NCBI RefSeq assembly: GCF_013004065.1
Contig: NZ_CP053084.1
Location: 1,240,001 to 1,304,000, forward strand
Direction: 5' to 3'
DNA length: 64,000 bases
Origin: Limnobacter sp. SAORIC-580
GTDB taxonomy: Bacteria > Pseudomonadota > Gammaproteobacteria > Burkholderiales > Burkholderiaceae_B
Positions 37,232 through 48,164 of the stretch are shown here, piece by piece. Position numbers and translations under genes: made by a program. Within the stretch, counting starts at the first letter, position 1, and every line of letters starts with the position of its first letter. The notes under the pieces were generated by a model. That model searched no databases. It saw only the letters and a program-made list of their open reading frames with translations, and was not told where the DNA came from.

Positions 37232-39217
37232 ATGAATCCCTTGTATTTGATCGTTCCGTTTGCTCCGCTGGTCGGCGCCATTCTTGCCGGTTTCTTCGGC
37301 AAGCAAATTGGCCGTGCTGGTGCGCACACAGCAACCATTGCTGGCGTTGCCATTTCCTTGATTGCTTCCATTCTGGTGTTCATGGACGTGATGGAGGGCA
37401 ATACCTTCAACGGCACCCTCTATGAATGGGCTGTTGTGGGCACTTTGGTGTTTGAAGTCGGTTTCCTGATTGATACCCTGACAGCCACGATGATGTTGGT
37501 GGTGACCAGTGTGTCACTCATGGTGCATATCTATACGATTGGCTATATGGAGGAAGACGAAGGTTATCAGCGCTTCTTCTCTTATATTTCGCTGTTCACC
37601 TTCTCCATGTTGATGCTTGTGATGAGCAACAACTTCCTGCAGTTGTTCTTTGGCTGGGAAGCGGTGGGTCTTGTTTCATACTTGCTGATTGGTTTTTGGT
37701 ATACCAAGCCAACAGCCATTTACGCCAACCTGAAAGCGTTTCTCGTAAACCGAGTGGGCGACTTCGGTTTTATTCTCGGGATTGGCTTGATTATGGCTTC
37801 CGCGGGTTCCATGAACTACGCCGAGGTGTTTGCGCAAGCAGATAACCTTGCTGGCCAAACCATGCCAGGCACTGACTGGCCTTTACTGGCTGTAGCCTGT
37901 ATCTGCCTGTTTATCGGTGCCATGGGCAAGTCAGCCCAATTCCCGCTGCATGTGTGGCTGCCCGATTCAATGGAAGGCCCCACACCGATCTCCGCCTTGA
38001 TTCATGCAGCCACCATGGTGACCGCAGGTATTTTCATGGTCAGCCGGATGTCACCGTTGTTTGAACTCAGCGACATCGCTTTGAACTTTGTGTTGGTGAT
38101 AGGCTCAATCACGGCGCTGTTCATGGGCTTTCTGGGCATCATTCAAAACGACATTAAACGAGTGGTGGCATATTCAACGCTATCGCAGTTGGGTTATATG
38201 ACAGTGGCCTTGGGTGTGTCCGCTTACCCCGTCGCCATTTTCCATCTAATGACGCACGCTTTCTTCAAGGCCTTGTTGTTCCTGGGCGCGGGTTCCGTGA
38301 TTATCGGCATGCACCACGATCAGGACATTCGCCACATGGGCGGTTTGTGGAAGTACATGCCAATTACATGGCTCACTTCCTTGTTGGGATCGCTTGCCTT
38401 GATTGGTACGCCGTTCTTTTCGGGCTTCTACTCGAAAGACAGCATCATTGAGGCAGTGCACTTCAGTACCCTGCCAGCTGCCGACTTCGCTTATTTCGCT
38501 GTGGTGGCTGGTGTATTCATCACTGCGTTCTACAGCTTCCGCATGTATTTCCTGGTGTTCCATGGCAAAGAGCGTTTCCATGACGTTCAGCACCATGACG
38601 ACCATGGTGATGATGATCATCATGCCCATCACGGACCTGTACAGCCGCACGAATCACGCTGGGTGGTTACCTTGCCCTTGATCTTGCTGGCAATTCCCTC
38701 GGTAATCATTGGTTATATTGCGGTTGAGCCCATGTTGCATGGCACCTTTTTTGAGGGTGTGATCACGATTAATCCAGAACACGGTGCAATGGCAGGCCTC
38801 AGCAGTATTTTCCATGGTGCCGCGGCCATGGGTGTTCATTCTTTGCAAACGGCGCCATTCTGGCTCGCCTTGGGCGGTGTGGTTGCCGCAGCAGTTTGCT
38901 ACCTGTGGGTACCAGCGATTCCGGCAGCGTTCATGAAGGCTTTGAAGCCAGTGCACACTTTGCTGGACAACAAGTACTACATGGACAAGTTCAACGAAGT
39001 GGTGTTTGCCGGTGGGGCTCGTGGCCTGGGCGAGGCGCTTTGGAAGTTTGGTGACCGTATGTTGATCGATGGTTTATTGGTCAATGGCAGTGCCAAACTG
39101 GTAGGTTTGATCTCGGGTGTGGTTCGATTCGCGCAAAGTGGTTTTATTTACCACTATGCGTTCGCGATGATTCTTGGCGTGTTGGCCATGATCATCACTT
39201 TCATCACACTCAAATAA
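37232..39217 (+). CDS. nuoL: NADH-quinone oxidoreductase subunit L
   Basis: 661 residues, antiporter-like pump subunit with some 16 membrane segments. Key features: FFGWEAVGLVSYLLIGFWY (Glu near 145), MGKSAQFPLHVWLPDSMEGPTPISALIHAATMVTAG and the long lateral helix at the C-terminus. A His/Asp-rich loop (about residues 450-472, HHDDHGDDDHHAHHG) sits between membrane segments; E. coli NuoL lacks such a run. Distal proton-pumping unit. Confidence 0.96.
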   Translation: MNPLYLIVPFAPLVGAILAGFFGKQIGRAGAHTATIAGVAISLIASILVFMDVMEGNTFNGTLYEWAVVGTLVFEVGFLIDTLTATMMLVVTSVSLMVHIYTIGYMEEDEGYQRFFSYISLFTFSMLMLVMSNNFLQLFFGWEAVGLVSYLLIGFWYTKPTAIYANLKAFLVNRVGDFGFILGIGLIMASAGSMNYAEVFAQADNLAGQTMPGTDWPLLAVACICLFIGAMGKSAQFPLHVWLPDSMEGPTPISALIHAATMVTAGIFMVSRMSPLFELSDIALNFVLVIGSITALFMGFLGIIQNDIKRVVAYSTLSQLGYMTVALGVSAYPVAIFHLMTHAFFKALLFLGAGSVIIGMHHDQDIRHMGGLWKYMPITWLTSLLGSLALIGTPFFSGFYSKDSIIEAVHFSTLPAADFAYFAVVAGVFITAFYSFRMYFLVFHGKERFHDVQHHDDHGDDDHHAHHGPVQPHESRWVVTLPLILLAIPSVIIGYIAVEPMLHGTFFEGVITINPEHGAMAGLSSIFHGAAAMGVHSLQTAPFWLALGGVVAAAVCYLWVPAIPAAFMKALKPVHTLLDNKYYMDKFNEVVFAGGARGLGEALWKFGDRMLIDGLLVNGSAKLVGLISGVVRFAQSGFIYHYAFAMILGVLAMIITFITLK

Positions 39218-39256
39218 CAAAGGCGGAACCTCGGTTCTTACGATTGGAAAATATCA

Positions 39257-40738
39257 ATGTCTAACAATATTCCTTATCTGAGTTTGGCGATCTGGCTGCC
39301 AATTGCCTTTGGTGTTTTGATCATGGCCTTGGGCAATGACAAAAACGCAGGTGCCGTGCGGGGTGCCTCCCTGATTGCAGCGCTAATCAGTTTTCTGGTT
39401 ACCTTGCCTTTGTACTTCGGTTTTGACACCAGCACCGCCCAATTGCAGTTTGTCGAGAACTTGCCCTGGATTGAGGCCTTCGGCGCTTCGTATGGTCTGG
39501 GCGTTGACGGTTTGTCGGTGTGGTTTGTCATCTTGACAGCACTCATCACCATCTTTGTGGTGGTGGCAGCTTGGGAAGTAATCACCGAGAAAGTTGCGCA
39601 GTACATGGCCGCTTTCCTGATTTTGTCGGGCTTGATGGTGGGTGTTTTTGCTGCCACCGATGGTTTGCTGTTTTATGTATTCTTTGAAGCAACGCTGATC
39701 CCGATGTACATCATCGTGGGTGTGTGGGGTGGTCCTAACCGAATTTATGCGGCCTTCAAGTTCTTCTTGTACACCCTGCTGGGTTCTTTGCTCACCTTGG
39801 TTGCGATCATTTATCTGCAATTCCAGTCAGGCACATTCGAAATTGCGGCATGGCATAAATTGCCCTTGGGCATGACTGAGCAAATACTGATTTTCCTGGC
39901 TTTCCTCATGGCGTTTGCCGTGAAGGTGCCTATGTGGCCAGTTCACACTTGGTTGCCAGATGCGCACGTTGAAGCGCCCACGGGTGGTTCCGTGGTACTG
40001 GCTGCAATCATGTTGAAGCTGGGTGCTTACGGCTTCCTGCGTTTCAGTATGCCGATTGCTCCAGATGCAAGCCATGAACTGGCCGGCTTCATGATTACTT
40101 TGTCGCTGATCGCCGTGGTGTATATCGGTGTGGTTGCCTTGGTTCAGAAAGACATGAAAAAGCTGGTGGCTTATTCATCCATCGCACACATGGGCTTTGT
40201 GACCTTGGGTTTCTTCATGTTTCAGGACCTGGCAGTGCAGGGCGCCATCATCCAGATGATTTCTCACGGTTTTGTCTCGGGCGCCATGTTCCTGTGTATC
40301 GGTGTACTTTACGACCGCGTTCACAGCCGTGAAATTTCTGCATATGGTGGCGTTGTGAACACCATGCCCAAATTTGCAGCGTTTTTCCTGTTGTTTGCAA
40401 TGGCCAACTCGGGTCTCCCCGCCACCAGTGGTTTTGTGGGCGAGTTCATGGTGATTCTGGGTGCAGTGAAGTACAACTTCTGGATTGGTTTACTGGCTGC
40501 GACCACCCTTATTTTTGGTGCGGCTTATTCGTTGTGGATGTACAAGCGCGTGGTGTTTGGTGAGGTAGCCAACGACAACGTGAAAGAATTGACCGATGTG
40601 AACACCCGCGAATTCTTGATGCTGGGTGCATTGGCAATTCTGGTCATGGCCATGGGCCTGTACCCCAAACCTTTTACTGACGTGTTGCAGGTGTCTGTCG
40701 ATGCCTTGTTGCAACATGTGGCTCAGTCCAAGCTTTAA
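39257..40738 (+). CDS. nuoM: NADH-quinone oxidoreductase subunit M
   Basis: 493 residues, about 14 membrane segments. Antiporter-like; the Glu in FYVFFEATLIPMYIIVGVWGG (near 143) and Lys residues in AVKVPMWPVHTWLPDAHVEAPTGGSV are conserved. Middle pump of the membrane arm. ATG at 39257, 39 bases after nuoL. Confidence 0.97.
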   Translation: MSNNIPYLSLAIWLPIAFGVLIMALGNDKNAGAVRGASLIAALISFLVTLPLYFGFDTSTAQLQFVENLPWIEAFGASYGLGVDGLSVWFVILTALITIFVVVAAWEVITEKVAQYMAAFLILSGLMVGVFAATDGLLFYVFFEATLIPMYIIVGVWGGPNRIYAAFKFFLYTLLGSLLTLVAIIYLQFQSGTFEIAAWHKLPLGMTEQILIFLAFLMAFAVKVPMWPVHTWLPDAHVEAPTGGSVVLAAIMLKLGAYGFLRFSMPIAPDASHELAGFMITLSLIAVVYIGVVALVQKDMKKLVAYSSIAHMGFVTLGFFMFQDLAVQGAIIQMISHGFVSGAMFLCIGVLYDRVHSREISAYGGVVNTMPKFAAFFLLFAMANSGLPATSGFVGEFMVILGAVKYNFWIGLLAATTLIFGAAYSLWMYKRVVFGEVANDNVKELTDVNTREFLMLGALAILVMAMGLYPKPFTDVLQVSVDALLQHVAQSKL

Positions 40739-40751
40739 TTGAGGAATGTTC

Positions 40752-42242
40752 GTGGATCAGATGAATCTCTCACTCGCTATTCCTGAAATTGCCCTGGCGC
40801 TTTTCGCCTGTGCATTTCTGATTGCCGACAGCGTGACCAAAGGCCGAATCCTGCCAATACTGCACAATATAGTGGTGTTGTTTTGCATCGGTTTGGGTGT
40901 GTATTGCCTGGCGCAGGTGCCTACAGCAGGTACAGACTTGGCTTTCTCCAATATGTACATTGCTGACAGCATGGCTTTGGTCTTGAAAGGCTTTTCTGCC
41001 CTGGCCATTGCATTCACCCTGATAGTGGGTGCGAGCTATGCCAAAGATCGCGACATGTTCAAAGGAGAGCTGCACGCTTTGGTGCTGTTTGCCTTGCTTG
41101 GCCAGATGATCATGATTTCTGCCAACAACCTGTTGTTGGTGTACCTGGGTGTCGAACTGTTGTCGCTTAGCCTGTATGCCGCCGTGGCCATGCAGCGAGA
41201 CAATGTACGCGCTACCGAAGCTGCGATGAAGTATTTTGTTCTTGGCGCCTTGGCTTCAGGTTTCCTGTTGTATGGCATGTCGATGATTTACGGCGCCACA
41301 GGGTCGTTGAATCACGCTGATATCGCATTTGCTGCAACCGCAGCTGTGTCGGGTCAAAAATCAATTGTTTTTGTATTTGGTATCGTGTTTCTGGTGGCGG
41401 GCCTCGCCTTCAAGCTGGGTGTGGTTCCTTTCCACATGTGGGTGCCTGATGTGTATCAGGGTTCGCCTTCCATCTCGACCTTGCTGATCAGTGGCGCACC
41501 CAAACTGGCTGCATTTGCCATGTTGATGCGCCTGCTGGTGGATGGTCTTTTCGTGATGGCATTTGACTGGCAAAACATGTTGATGGTTTTGGCAATTGCC
41601 TCGCTGGCCATAGGCAACCTCACCGCGATTGCACAAACCAGCTTGAAACGCATGTTGGCGTATTCAACCATTGCGCAAATGGGCTTCATGTTGCTGGGTT
41701 TCCTCTCCGGCATCAGTGGTCAAGGCGCCGGGCAAGACACTGGCAATGCTGCCCAGGCTTATTCCTCGGCCATGTTCTACAGCATTACCTATGTGCTGAC
41801 CACCCTCGGTACTTTTGGCGTGATTATGGTGATGTCGCGCAAAGGTTTCGAGGTTGAAAATATCAGTGATCTGAAAGGGTTGAACAAGCGTGCACCATGG
41901 TTGGCCTTGATTATGTTGTTGCTGATGTTCTCACTGGCAGGTATTCCACCCATGGTGGGTTTTGCTGCCAAGTTGTCAGTTTTGAAAGCCTTGTTGGCCA
42001 CTGGTCAGGTTTGGTTGACTGTCTATGCAGTGATGTTCAGCCTGGTGGGTGCGTTCTATTACATTCGTATTGTGAAAACGATGTATTTTGAAGCCCCTGC
42101 TGATGAAACTGAAATTGTGATGGGCAATGATGCACGCGCCGTGTTGGGTTTGAACGGCTTGGCTGTGATCGCGCTGGGCTTGCTGCCTGCGCCTCTAATG
42201 GCTTATTGCATGACTGCAATTCAGCAAACACTGGCTGGTTAA
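40752..42242 (+). CDS. nuoN: NADH-quinone oxidoreductase subunit N
   Basis: 496 residues from GTG at 40752, chosen because GAGGA (40741-40745) lies 6 bases before it; an ATG at 40746 touches that site and an ATG at 40761 is a shorter choice. About 14 membrane segments, antiporter-like; conserved Glu in VYLGVELLSLSLYAAVAM and Lys in FKLGVVPFHMWVPDVYQGSP. Last subunit of the complex I operon. Confidence 0.95.
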   Translation: MDQMNLSLAIPEIALALFACAFLIADSVTKGRILPILHNIVVLFCIGLGVYCLAQVPTAGTDLAFSNMYIADSMALVLKGFSALAIAFTLIVGASYAKDRDMFKGELHALVLFALLGQMIMISANNLLLVYLGVELLSLSLYAAVAMQRDNVRATEAAMKYFVLGALASGFLLYGMSMIYGATGSLNHADIAFAATAAVSGQKSIVFVFGIVFLVAGLAFKLGVVPFHMWVPDVYQGSPSISTLLISGAPKLAAFAMLMRLLVDGLFVMAFDWQNMLMVLAIASLAIGNLTAIAQTSLKRMLAYSTIAQMGFMLLGFLSGISGQGAGQDTGNAAQAYSSAMFYSITYVLTTLGTFGVIMVMSRKGFEVENISDLKGLNKRAPWLALIMLLLMFSLAGIPPMVGFAAKLSVLKALLATGQVWLTVYAVMFSLVGAFYYIRIVKTMYFEAPADETEIVMGNDARAVLGLNGLAVIALGLLPAPLMAYCMTAIQQTLAG

Positions 42243-42286
42243 TTATAATAAATTCGGCTTTTTTGAATATTCACGGGAGGTAGGTT

Positions 42287-42589
42287 TTGACGCAAACGAT
42301 CGGGCATTGGTTGTTGTTTGGCTTGGCCTTGCTGTTTGCGAACCTGCCTTTTGTAAGCAACCGCATTATGGGTGTTTTGCCTGTGGCCAAAAAGGGCGGT
42401 TGGACCCGGGTGATTGAGGTAATCGCAGGCTACTTCATTGTTGGCCTGATCGGCTTCGCAATTGAAGGAAGCTTGAGCCAGGTAACTCCCCAGCGTTGGG
42501 AATTTTATGCCTTAACAGCTTGTCTGTTTCTTGTGTTTGCTTTTCCAGGGTTTGTGTACCGTTTCCTGTGGCGATCGCCGAAAGGTTAG
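42287..42589 (+). CDS. DUF2818 membrane protein
   Basis: 100 residues beginning with TTG, decided by GGGAGG at 42275-42280, 6 bases upstream. Three membrane segments (IGHWLLFGLALLFANLPFV, EVIAGYFIVGLIGFAIEG, FYALTACLFLVFAFPGFVYRFLW). The family is typically found directly behind nuoN in Burkholderiales and has no known function; an accessory or assembly role for complex I is only a suggestion from position. It lies 44 bases after nuoN with no terminator between. Confidence 0.85.
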   Translation: MTQTIGHWLLFGLALLFANLPFVSNRIMGVLPVAKKGGWTRVIEVIAGYFIVGLIGFAIEGSLSQVTPQRWEFYALTACLFLVFAFPGFVYRFLWRSPKG

Positions 42590-42641
42590 GTTCGCATTCC
42601 GCCGTCTTTTTTGTCTGTACTCCCACTGCACCTGTCTTGCG

Positions 42642-42663
42642 TTGAAAGTAAACGTCCTTTCAA
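42642..42663 (+). promoter_or_regulatory. Inverted repeat before the unknown lipoprotein gene
   Basis: TTGAAAG (42642-42648) and CTTTCAA (42657-42663) are perfect inverted arms separated by 8 bases, ending 12 bases before the ATG at 42676. May be an operator or an mRNA hairpin next to the ribosome site (AAGGAAA). No convincing promoter is adjacent. Confidence 0.3.
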
Positions 42664-42675
42664 GGAAACCCTGTT

Positions 42676-43104
42676 ATGAAACGTTTGCTGATCGGCGTAA
42701 TTGCACCCGCCTTATTCGTACTTGCAGCGTGCACAAATTCGCCGGAAGTTACCACTCGAAAATTGCAGTTTCTTGCCAAAACTGATTGTGAGTTGGTTTA
42801 CAAGTCGGCGGGTGCTCAGGTGATCGAGAACTTCTGTGAAACAGAATGGAAACCGGTCACGATTCACATTGCGGACCAGAAATATTCAGTGGACTGGATT
42901 GATGAGGAAACCAGTCGCGGGTTGTTTGAGCAAGGGTGTGGGCAAACAGCAGCTTGTTACTACGAGCTGACGCTGGATGGTGTAACAGTCAATGGCAAAT
43001 TTGCCTACGTGACCGATTTGCTCAAAGGGGAATACACCTTCGAGATTGACGCGAATGAAAATTCTGAACTATTGAATGCAACTACAACCGATTTGGAATC
43101 TTGA
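42676..43104 (+). CDS. Unrecognised lipoprotein with four conserved-looking cysteines
   Basis: 142 residues. The signal peptide ends in a lipobox, VLAAC, with Cys19 to be lipidated. Residue 20 is Thr, not Asp, so outer-membrane sorting would be expected. The mature part is acidic and contains four cysteines (38, 54, 88, 94) that could form two disulfides in the periplasm. The stretch ITIHIADQKYSVDWIDEE-like region suggests strands. I recognise no family. RBS AAGGAAA precedes the ATG. It follows DUF2818 after 86 bases and ends at a bidirectional terminator shared with the ETF-QO gene. Confidence 0.75.
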   Translation: MKRLLIGVIAPALFVLAACTNSPEVTTRKLQFLAKTDCELVYKSAGAQVIENFCETEWKPVTIHIADQKYSVDWIDEETSRGLFEQGCGQTAACYYELTLDGVTVNGKFAYVTDLLKGEYTFEIDANENSELLNATTTDLES

Positions 43105-43119
43105 TTGCTTTGTCGCTGA

Positions 43120-43151
43120 CAAAAACGCCGACCTTCAGGTCGGCGTTTTTG
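43120..43151. terminator. Bidirectional terminator
   Basis: A 14-pair stem (43120-43133 with 43138-43151) with a TTCA loop, flanked by A5 on the left and T5 on the right, so it can stop transcripts in both directions: the lipoprotein gene from the left and the ETF-QO gene from the right. Confidence 0.92.
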
Positions 43152-43157
43152 TTTCGA

Positions 43158-44810
43158 TTACATATTGGGGTAGTTGGGGCCGCCACCACCTTCCGGTGTT
43201 ACCCACACAATGTTTTGCGTGGGATCTTTGATGTCGCAGGTTTTGCAGTGTACGCAGTTTTGCGCATTGATCTGCAATTGGTCCTTTCCATCTTCCTTCT
43301 TCACGTACTCATACACACCAGCCGGGCAGTAGCGCTGTTCCGGACCAGCATAGGTGGTCAGGTTTGTCGCCACCGGCACATCTGCATTTTTCAATGTCAG
43401 GTGTGCAGGCTGGTTTTCTTCGTGGTTTGTGTTGGAAATGAACACGGAGCTCAAACGATCAAACGTGATTTTCCCGTCAGGTTTCGGGTAGTTGATCGGC
43501 TGAAACTCAGAGGCAGGACGCAGGCATTCATGGTCTGCGTGCTTGTGATGCAGTGTCCAGGGTACCTTGCCCTTAAACAGCTTTTGCTCGATACCCACCA
43601 TCATGGTGCCGGTGTACAAACCTTTGCTCATCCACTGTTTGAAGTTGCGCGCGCGGTACAGTTCATCAAACAGCCAAGAGTCGTGGAAGGCCTTTGGATA
43701 GGCTTCCAGCTCGTCGCCAGCGCGGTCTTGTGCCAGGGCGTCTGCGATCGCATCGGCGCACAGCATGCCACTCTTGATCGCGGCGTGAGAACCTTTGATT
43801 CGCGAGGCATTCAAAAAGCCAGCATCACAACCCACAAGCGCGCCGCCTGGAAATACCAGTTTTGGAAGGCTCATCAGGCCGCCTGCCGCAATGGCGCGTG
43901 CGCCGTAGGAGATGCGCTTCCCACCTTCAAAGTACTTGCGAATTTCAGGGTGTGTTTTGTAGCGCTGAAATTCTTCAAATGGAGACAGATAGGGATTCTC
44001 GTAGGCCAGGCCCACCACAAAACCCACTGCAACCTGGTTATTTTCGAGGTGGTAAAGGAATGAACCACCGTAGGTGCTTGAATCGAGAGGCCAGCCACCG
44101 GAGTGAATCACCAAACCTGGCTTGTGCTTGGCTGGGTCGATTTCCCACAGTTCTTTTAAGCCGATACCATACACCTGTGGATCACGGCCTTCGTTCAGAT
44201 TAAATTTCTCAATGACGCGTTTGCCCAAATGGCCGCGTACACCTTCAGCAAACACGGTGTATTTGGCATGCAGTTCCATGCCGGGTTGGTAAGCGTGGGT
44301 GTGTTCCCCGTCTTTGCCAATGCCCATGTCGCCGGTTTGCACGCCTTTTACGGCACCTTTGTCATCGTACAGAATTTCCGCACCTGCAAACCCAGGAAAT
44401 ACTTCTACGCCCAAAGCCTCCGCCTGTTCTCCAAGCCAGCGCACAACATTGGCCAGGCTGATTACATAATTGCCGTGGTTCTGAAAACATTCGGGCAACA
44501 GGGCGTTGGGTACTTTCTTGGCGGAGGTTTCGGTCAGGAACAAAAACTGGTCTTCCGTCACTTCCGTGTTCAGTGGGGCGCCGCGCTCTTTCCAGTCAGG
44601 AAAAAGTTCGGTGATTGCGCGTGGGTCCATGACCGCGCCTGACAAAATATGGGCGCCAACCTCAGAGCCTTTCTCCAAAACGCACACATTGATTTCCTGG
44701 CCTTTTTCTGCGGCCACTTGTTTCAGGCGAATGGCTGTTGACAGGCCAGCAGGGCCTCCGCCAACTACCACTACGTCGTATTCCATCATGTCTCTTTCGA
44801 CAGCCGACAT
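43158..44810 (-). CDS. Electron transfer flavoprotein-ubiquinone oxidoreductase
   Basis: 550 residues. Takes electrons from reduced ETF, loaded by acyl-CoA dehydrogenases, and reduces ubiquinone at the inner membrane. FAD motif VVVVGGGPAGLSTAIRL at the N-terminus (about 13-29), the ubiquinone/membrane region LVFPGGALVGCDAGFLN, and a C-terminal 4Fe-4S domain with CPAGVYEY and CVHCKTCDIKDP. Upstream AAGGAG lies about 10 bases before the ATG. It complements the FadE-type enzyme at 1278-3773; the ETF subunits are not in this window. Confidence 0.95.
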   Translation of the reverse strand: MSAVERDMMEYDVVVVGGGPAGLSTAIRLKQVAAEKGQEINVCVLEKGSEVGAHILSGAVMDPRAITELFPDWKERGAPLNTEVTEDQFLFLTETSAKKVPNALLPECFQNHGNYVISLANVVRWLGEQAEALGVEVFPGFAGAEILYDDKGAVKGVQTGDMGIGKDGEHTHAYQPGMELHAKYTVFAEGVRGHLGKRVIEKFNLNEGRDPQVYGIGLKELWEIDPAKHKPGLVIHSGGWPLDSSTYGGSFLYHLENNQVAVGFVVGLAYENPYLSPFEEFQRYKTHPEIRKYFEGGKRISYGARAIAAGGLMSLPKLVFPGGALVGCDAGFLNASRIKGSHAAIKSGMLCADAIADALAQDRAGDELEAYPKAFHDSWLFDELYRARNFKQWMSKGLYTGTMMVGIEQKLFKGKVPWTLHHKHADHECLRPASEFQPINYPKPDGKITFDRLSSVFISNTNHEENQPAHLTLKNADVPVATNLTTYAGPEQRYCPAGVYEYVKKEDGKDQLQINAQNCVHCKTCDIKDPTQNIVWVTPEGGGGPNYPNM

Positions 44811-44960
44811 TGGGTGCGTCTCCTTAAAATTTGTCGCGGGTGCTACAGCTAGATGCAGCTTTGATTTTAAGCCGAAAGCTTATTGCATATCGGGAAAAAA
44901 TAGTTGACTTTGATCTCTAGTCTGAGAAACTTGATTTTGTGCGTTGCAGCAAGAAGTTTG

Positions 44961-44970
44961 TAAGCGCTTA
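44961..44970. promoter_or_regulatory. Palindrome upstream of the CoA transferase genes
   Basis: TAAGCGCTTA is a perfect ten-base palindrome in the 203-base gap between the divergent ETF-QO and CoA transferase genes, 44 bases before the latter. It may be an operator. No well-matched promoter could be fixed in this gap. Confidence 0.25.
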
Positions 44971-45013
44971 AACGTTAAACTAACGGCACAAATTCAAAGC
45001 ATGAGGAATAAAA

Positions 45014-45724
45014 ATGGGGATGAATAAAGTATCAGCCAGTGCCACAGAGGCTTTGGCGGACAAGATCAAAGACGGGATGACGCTTGCTGTGGGTGGTTTT
45101 GGCCTCTGTGGCATTCCAGAGGCGCTGATTGACGCGGTTCGTGCATCTGGTGCAAAAAACCTCACGGTGATCTCAAACAACGCAGGTGTGGACGGTTTCG
45201 GTTTGGGGCGTCTGCTGGAAACCAGGCAGGTTCGCAAAATGATTTCGTCGTATGTTGGCGAGAACAAGGAATTTGAGCGCCAGTACCTCAGTGGTGAACT
45301 GGAACTGGAATTCACGCCGCAGGGCACTTTGGCCGAAAAGCTGCGCGCTGGTGGTGCTGGTATTCCCGCGTTCTTCACCAAAACTGGTTTTGGAACCGTG
45401 ATTGCCGAGGGTAAGGAAACCCGAGTGATCAATGGGGAAAATTATGTGTTGGAACACAGTCTGAAGGCGGATATTTCATTGGTAAAAGCGTGGAAGGCAG
45501 ACACTTCGGGCAACCTTATTTATCGCCTTACCGCGCGCAATTTCAACCCTGAATGTGCTGCAGCTTCAAAATTCACTGTGGTTGAGGTTGAGGAAATTGT
45601 GGAGGTGGGCGCGCTCGATCCCAACTTTATTCATACCCCCGGTATTTACGTGCAGCGTGTGGTGTTGAATGCCAATCCTGAAAAGCGGATTGAGAAACGT
45701 ACCCTGGCGACCACAGCACAATAA
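45014..45724 (+). CDS. scoA: 3-Oxoacid CoA-transferase subunit A
   Basis: 236 residues. Contains the CoA-transferase glycine motif [17 protein letters not shown] (near residue 30) and [13 protein letters not shown], typical of succinyl-CoA:3-ketoacid CoA transferase subunit A. The pair moves CoA between succinyl-CoA and acetoacetate, linking ketone bodies or polyhydroxybutyrate breakdown to the TCA cycle; another acid acceptor cannot be excluded. GAGGA lies 7 bases before the ATG. Subunit B follows after 12 bases. Confidence 0.9.
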   Translation: MGMNKVSASATEALADKIKDGMTLAVGGFGLCGIPEALIDAVRASGAKNLTVISNNAGVDGFGLGRLLETRQVRKMISSYVGENKEFERQYLSGELELEFTPQGTLAEKLRAGGAGIPAFFTKTGFGTVIAEGKETRVINGENYVLEHSLKADISLVKAWKADTSGNLIYRLTARNFNPECAAASKFTVVEVEEIVEVGALDPNFIHTPGIYVQRVVLNANPEKRIEKRTLATTAQ

Positions 45725-45736
45725 GGAGAACAACAA

Positions 45737-46381
45737 ATGGCATGGAATCACGATGAAATGGCAGCACGCGCAGCGCGTGAATTGCAAGACGGTTTTTATG
45801 TAAATTTGGGTATTGGATTGCCCACCCTGGTCAGTAACCACATTCCTGACGGCATGGATGTGATGCTGCAAAGTGAAAACGGATTGTTGGGTATTGGCCC
45901 ATTCCCGACCGAGGCGCAGGTGGATGCGGATTTGATCAATGCGGGCAAGCAAACCGTGACTACACTGGATGGGTCGGCATTCTTTTCCAGCTCGGAGTCT
46001 TTCGCAATGATTCGCGGCGGGCACATTAACTTGGCCATTTTGGGTGCCATGCAGGTGAGCCAAAAGGGCGACTTGGCCAACTGGATGATTCCTGGCAAGT
46101 TGGTGAAAGGCATGGGTGGTGCCATGGATTTGGTGGCTGGTGTTTCCCGTGTTGTGGTGCTGATGGAGCATGTGGCCCGCAAGAAAGACGGCACCACCGA
46201 CCTTAAAATTCTGCCGGAATGCACCTTGCCGTTGACAGGCAAAGGTGTGGTCAATCGCATTATCACTGACCTTGCGGTGATGGATGTGGGCTTGGAAGGC
46301 CTCCAGGTGCTTGAGATTGCACCGGGCGTGTCTAGAGAAGAACTCCAAGAAAAAACAGGGTGCGAACTGAAGTTTAGTTAA
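45737..46381 (+). CDS. scoB: 3-Oxoacid CoA-transferase subunit B
   Basis: 214 residues. The catalytic glutamate, which forms the CoA thioester, lies in [12 protein letters not shown] near residue 50; [17 protein letters not shown] and [15 protein letters not shown] are further family motifs. AAGGAG precedes the ATG. Acts as a complex with the subunit encoded immediately upstream. Confidence 0.92.
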   Translation: MAWNHDEMAARAARELQDGFYVNLGIGLPTLVSNHIPDGMDVMLQSENGLLGIGPFPTEAQVDADLINAGKQTVTTLDGSAFFSSSESFAMIRGGHINLAILGAMQVSQKGDLANWMIPGKLVKGMGGAMDLVAGVSRVVVLMEHVARKKDGTTDLKILPECTLPLTGKGVVNRIITDLAVMDVGLEGLQVLEIAPGVSREELQEKTGCELKFS

Positions 46382-46412
46382 GATCACTGGCATGGACCAA
46401 GCGCGCTCAGGT

Positions 46413-46457
46413 TATAATTCTGCTTTCAAACAGCGCACAATTCGCTCAATTGTGCGC
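46413..46457 (+). promoter_or_regulatory. pyrG -10 element and perfect inverted repeat in its leader
   Basis: TATAAT at 46413-46418 is a perfect -10; no good -35 accompanies it. The start would be near 46425. Directly after it GCGCACAATT (46433-46442) and AATTGTGCGC (46448-46457) form a perfect ten-pair hairpin with a CGCTC loop, without a T-run. GAGCGCCG then occurs twice (46464-46471 and 46476-46483) before the pyrG ATG at 46493. Function could be an operator or an mRNA element controlling pyrG. Confidence 0.45.
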
Positions 46458-46465
46458 CCTACTGA

Positions 46466-48139
<1,674 letters not shown>

Positions 48140-48164
48140 GCTGGACCCAACAGGAGGACACCTG

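Noticed and set aside
43101..44063. Rightward open frame of 320 codons opposite the ETF-QO gene
   Set aside because: Antisense shadow of the conserved C-terminal ETF-QO region.
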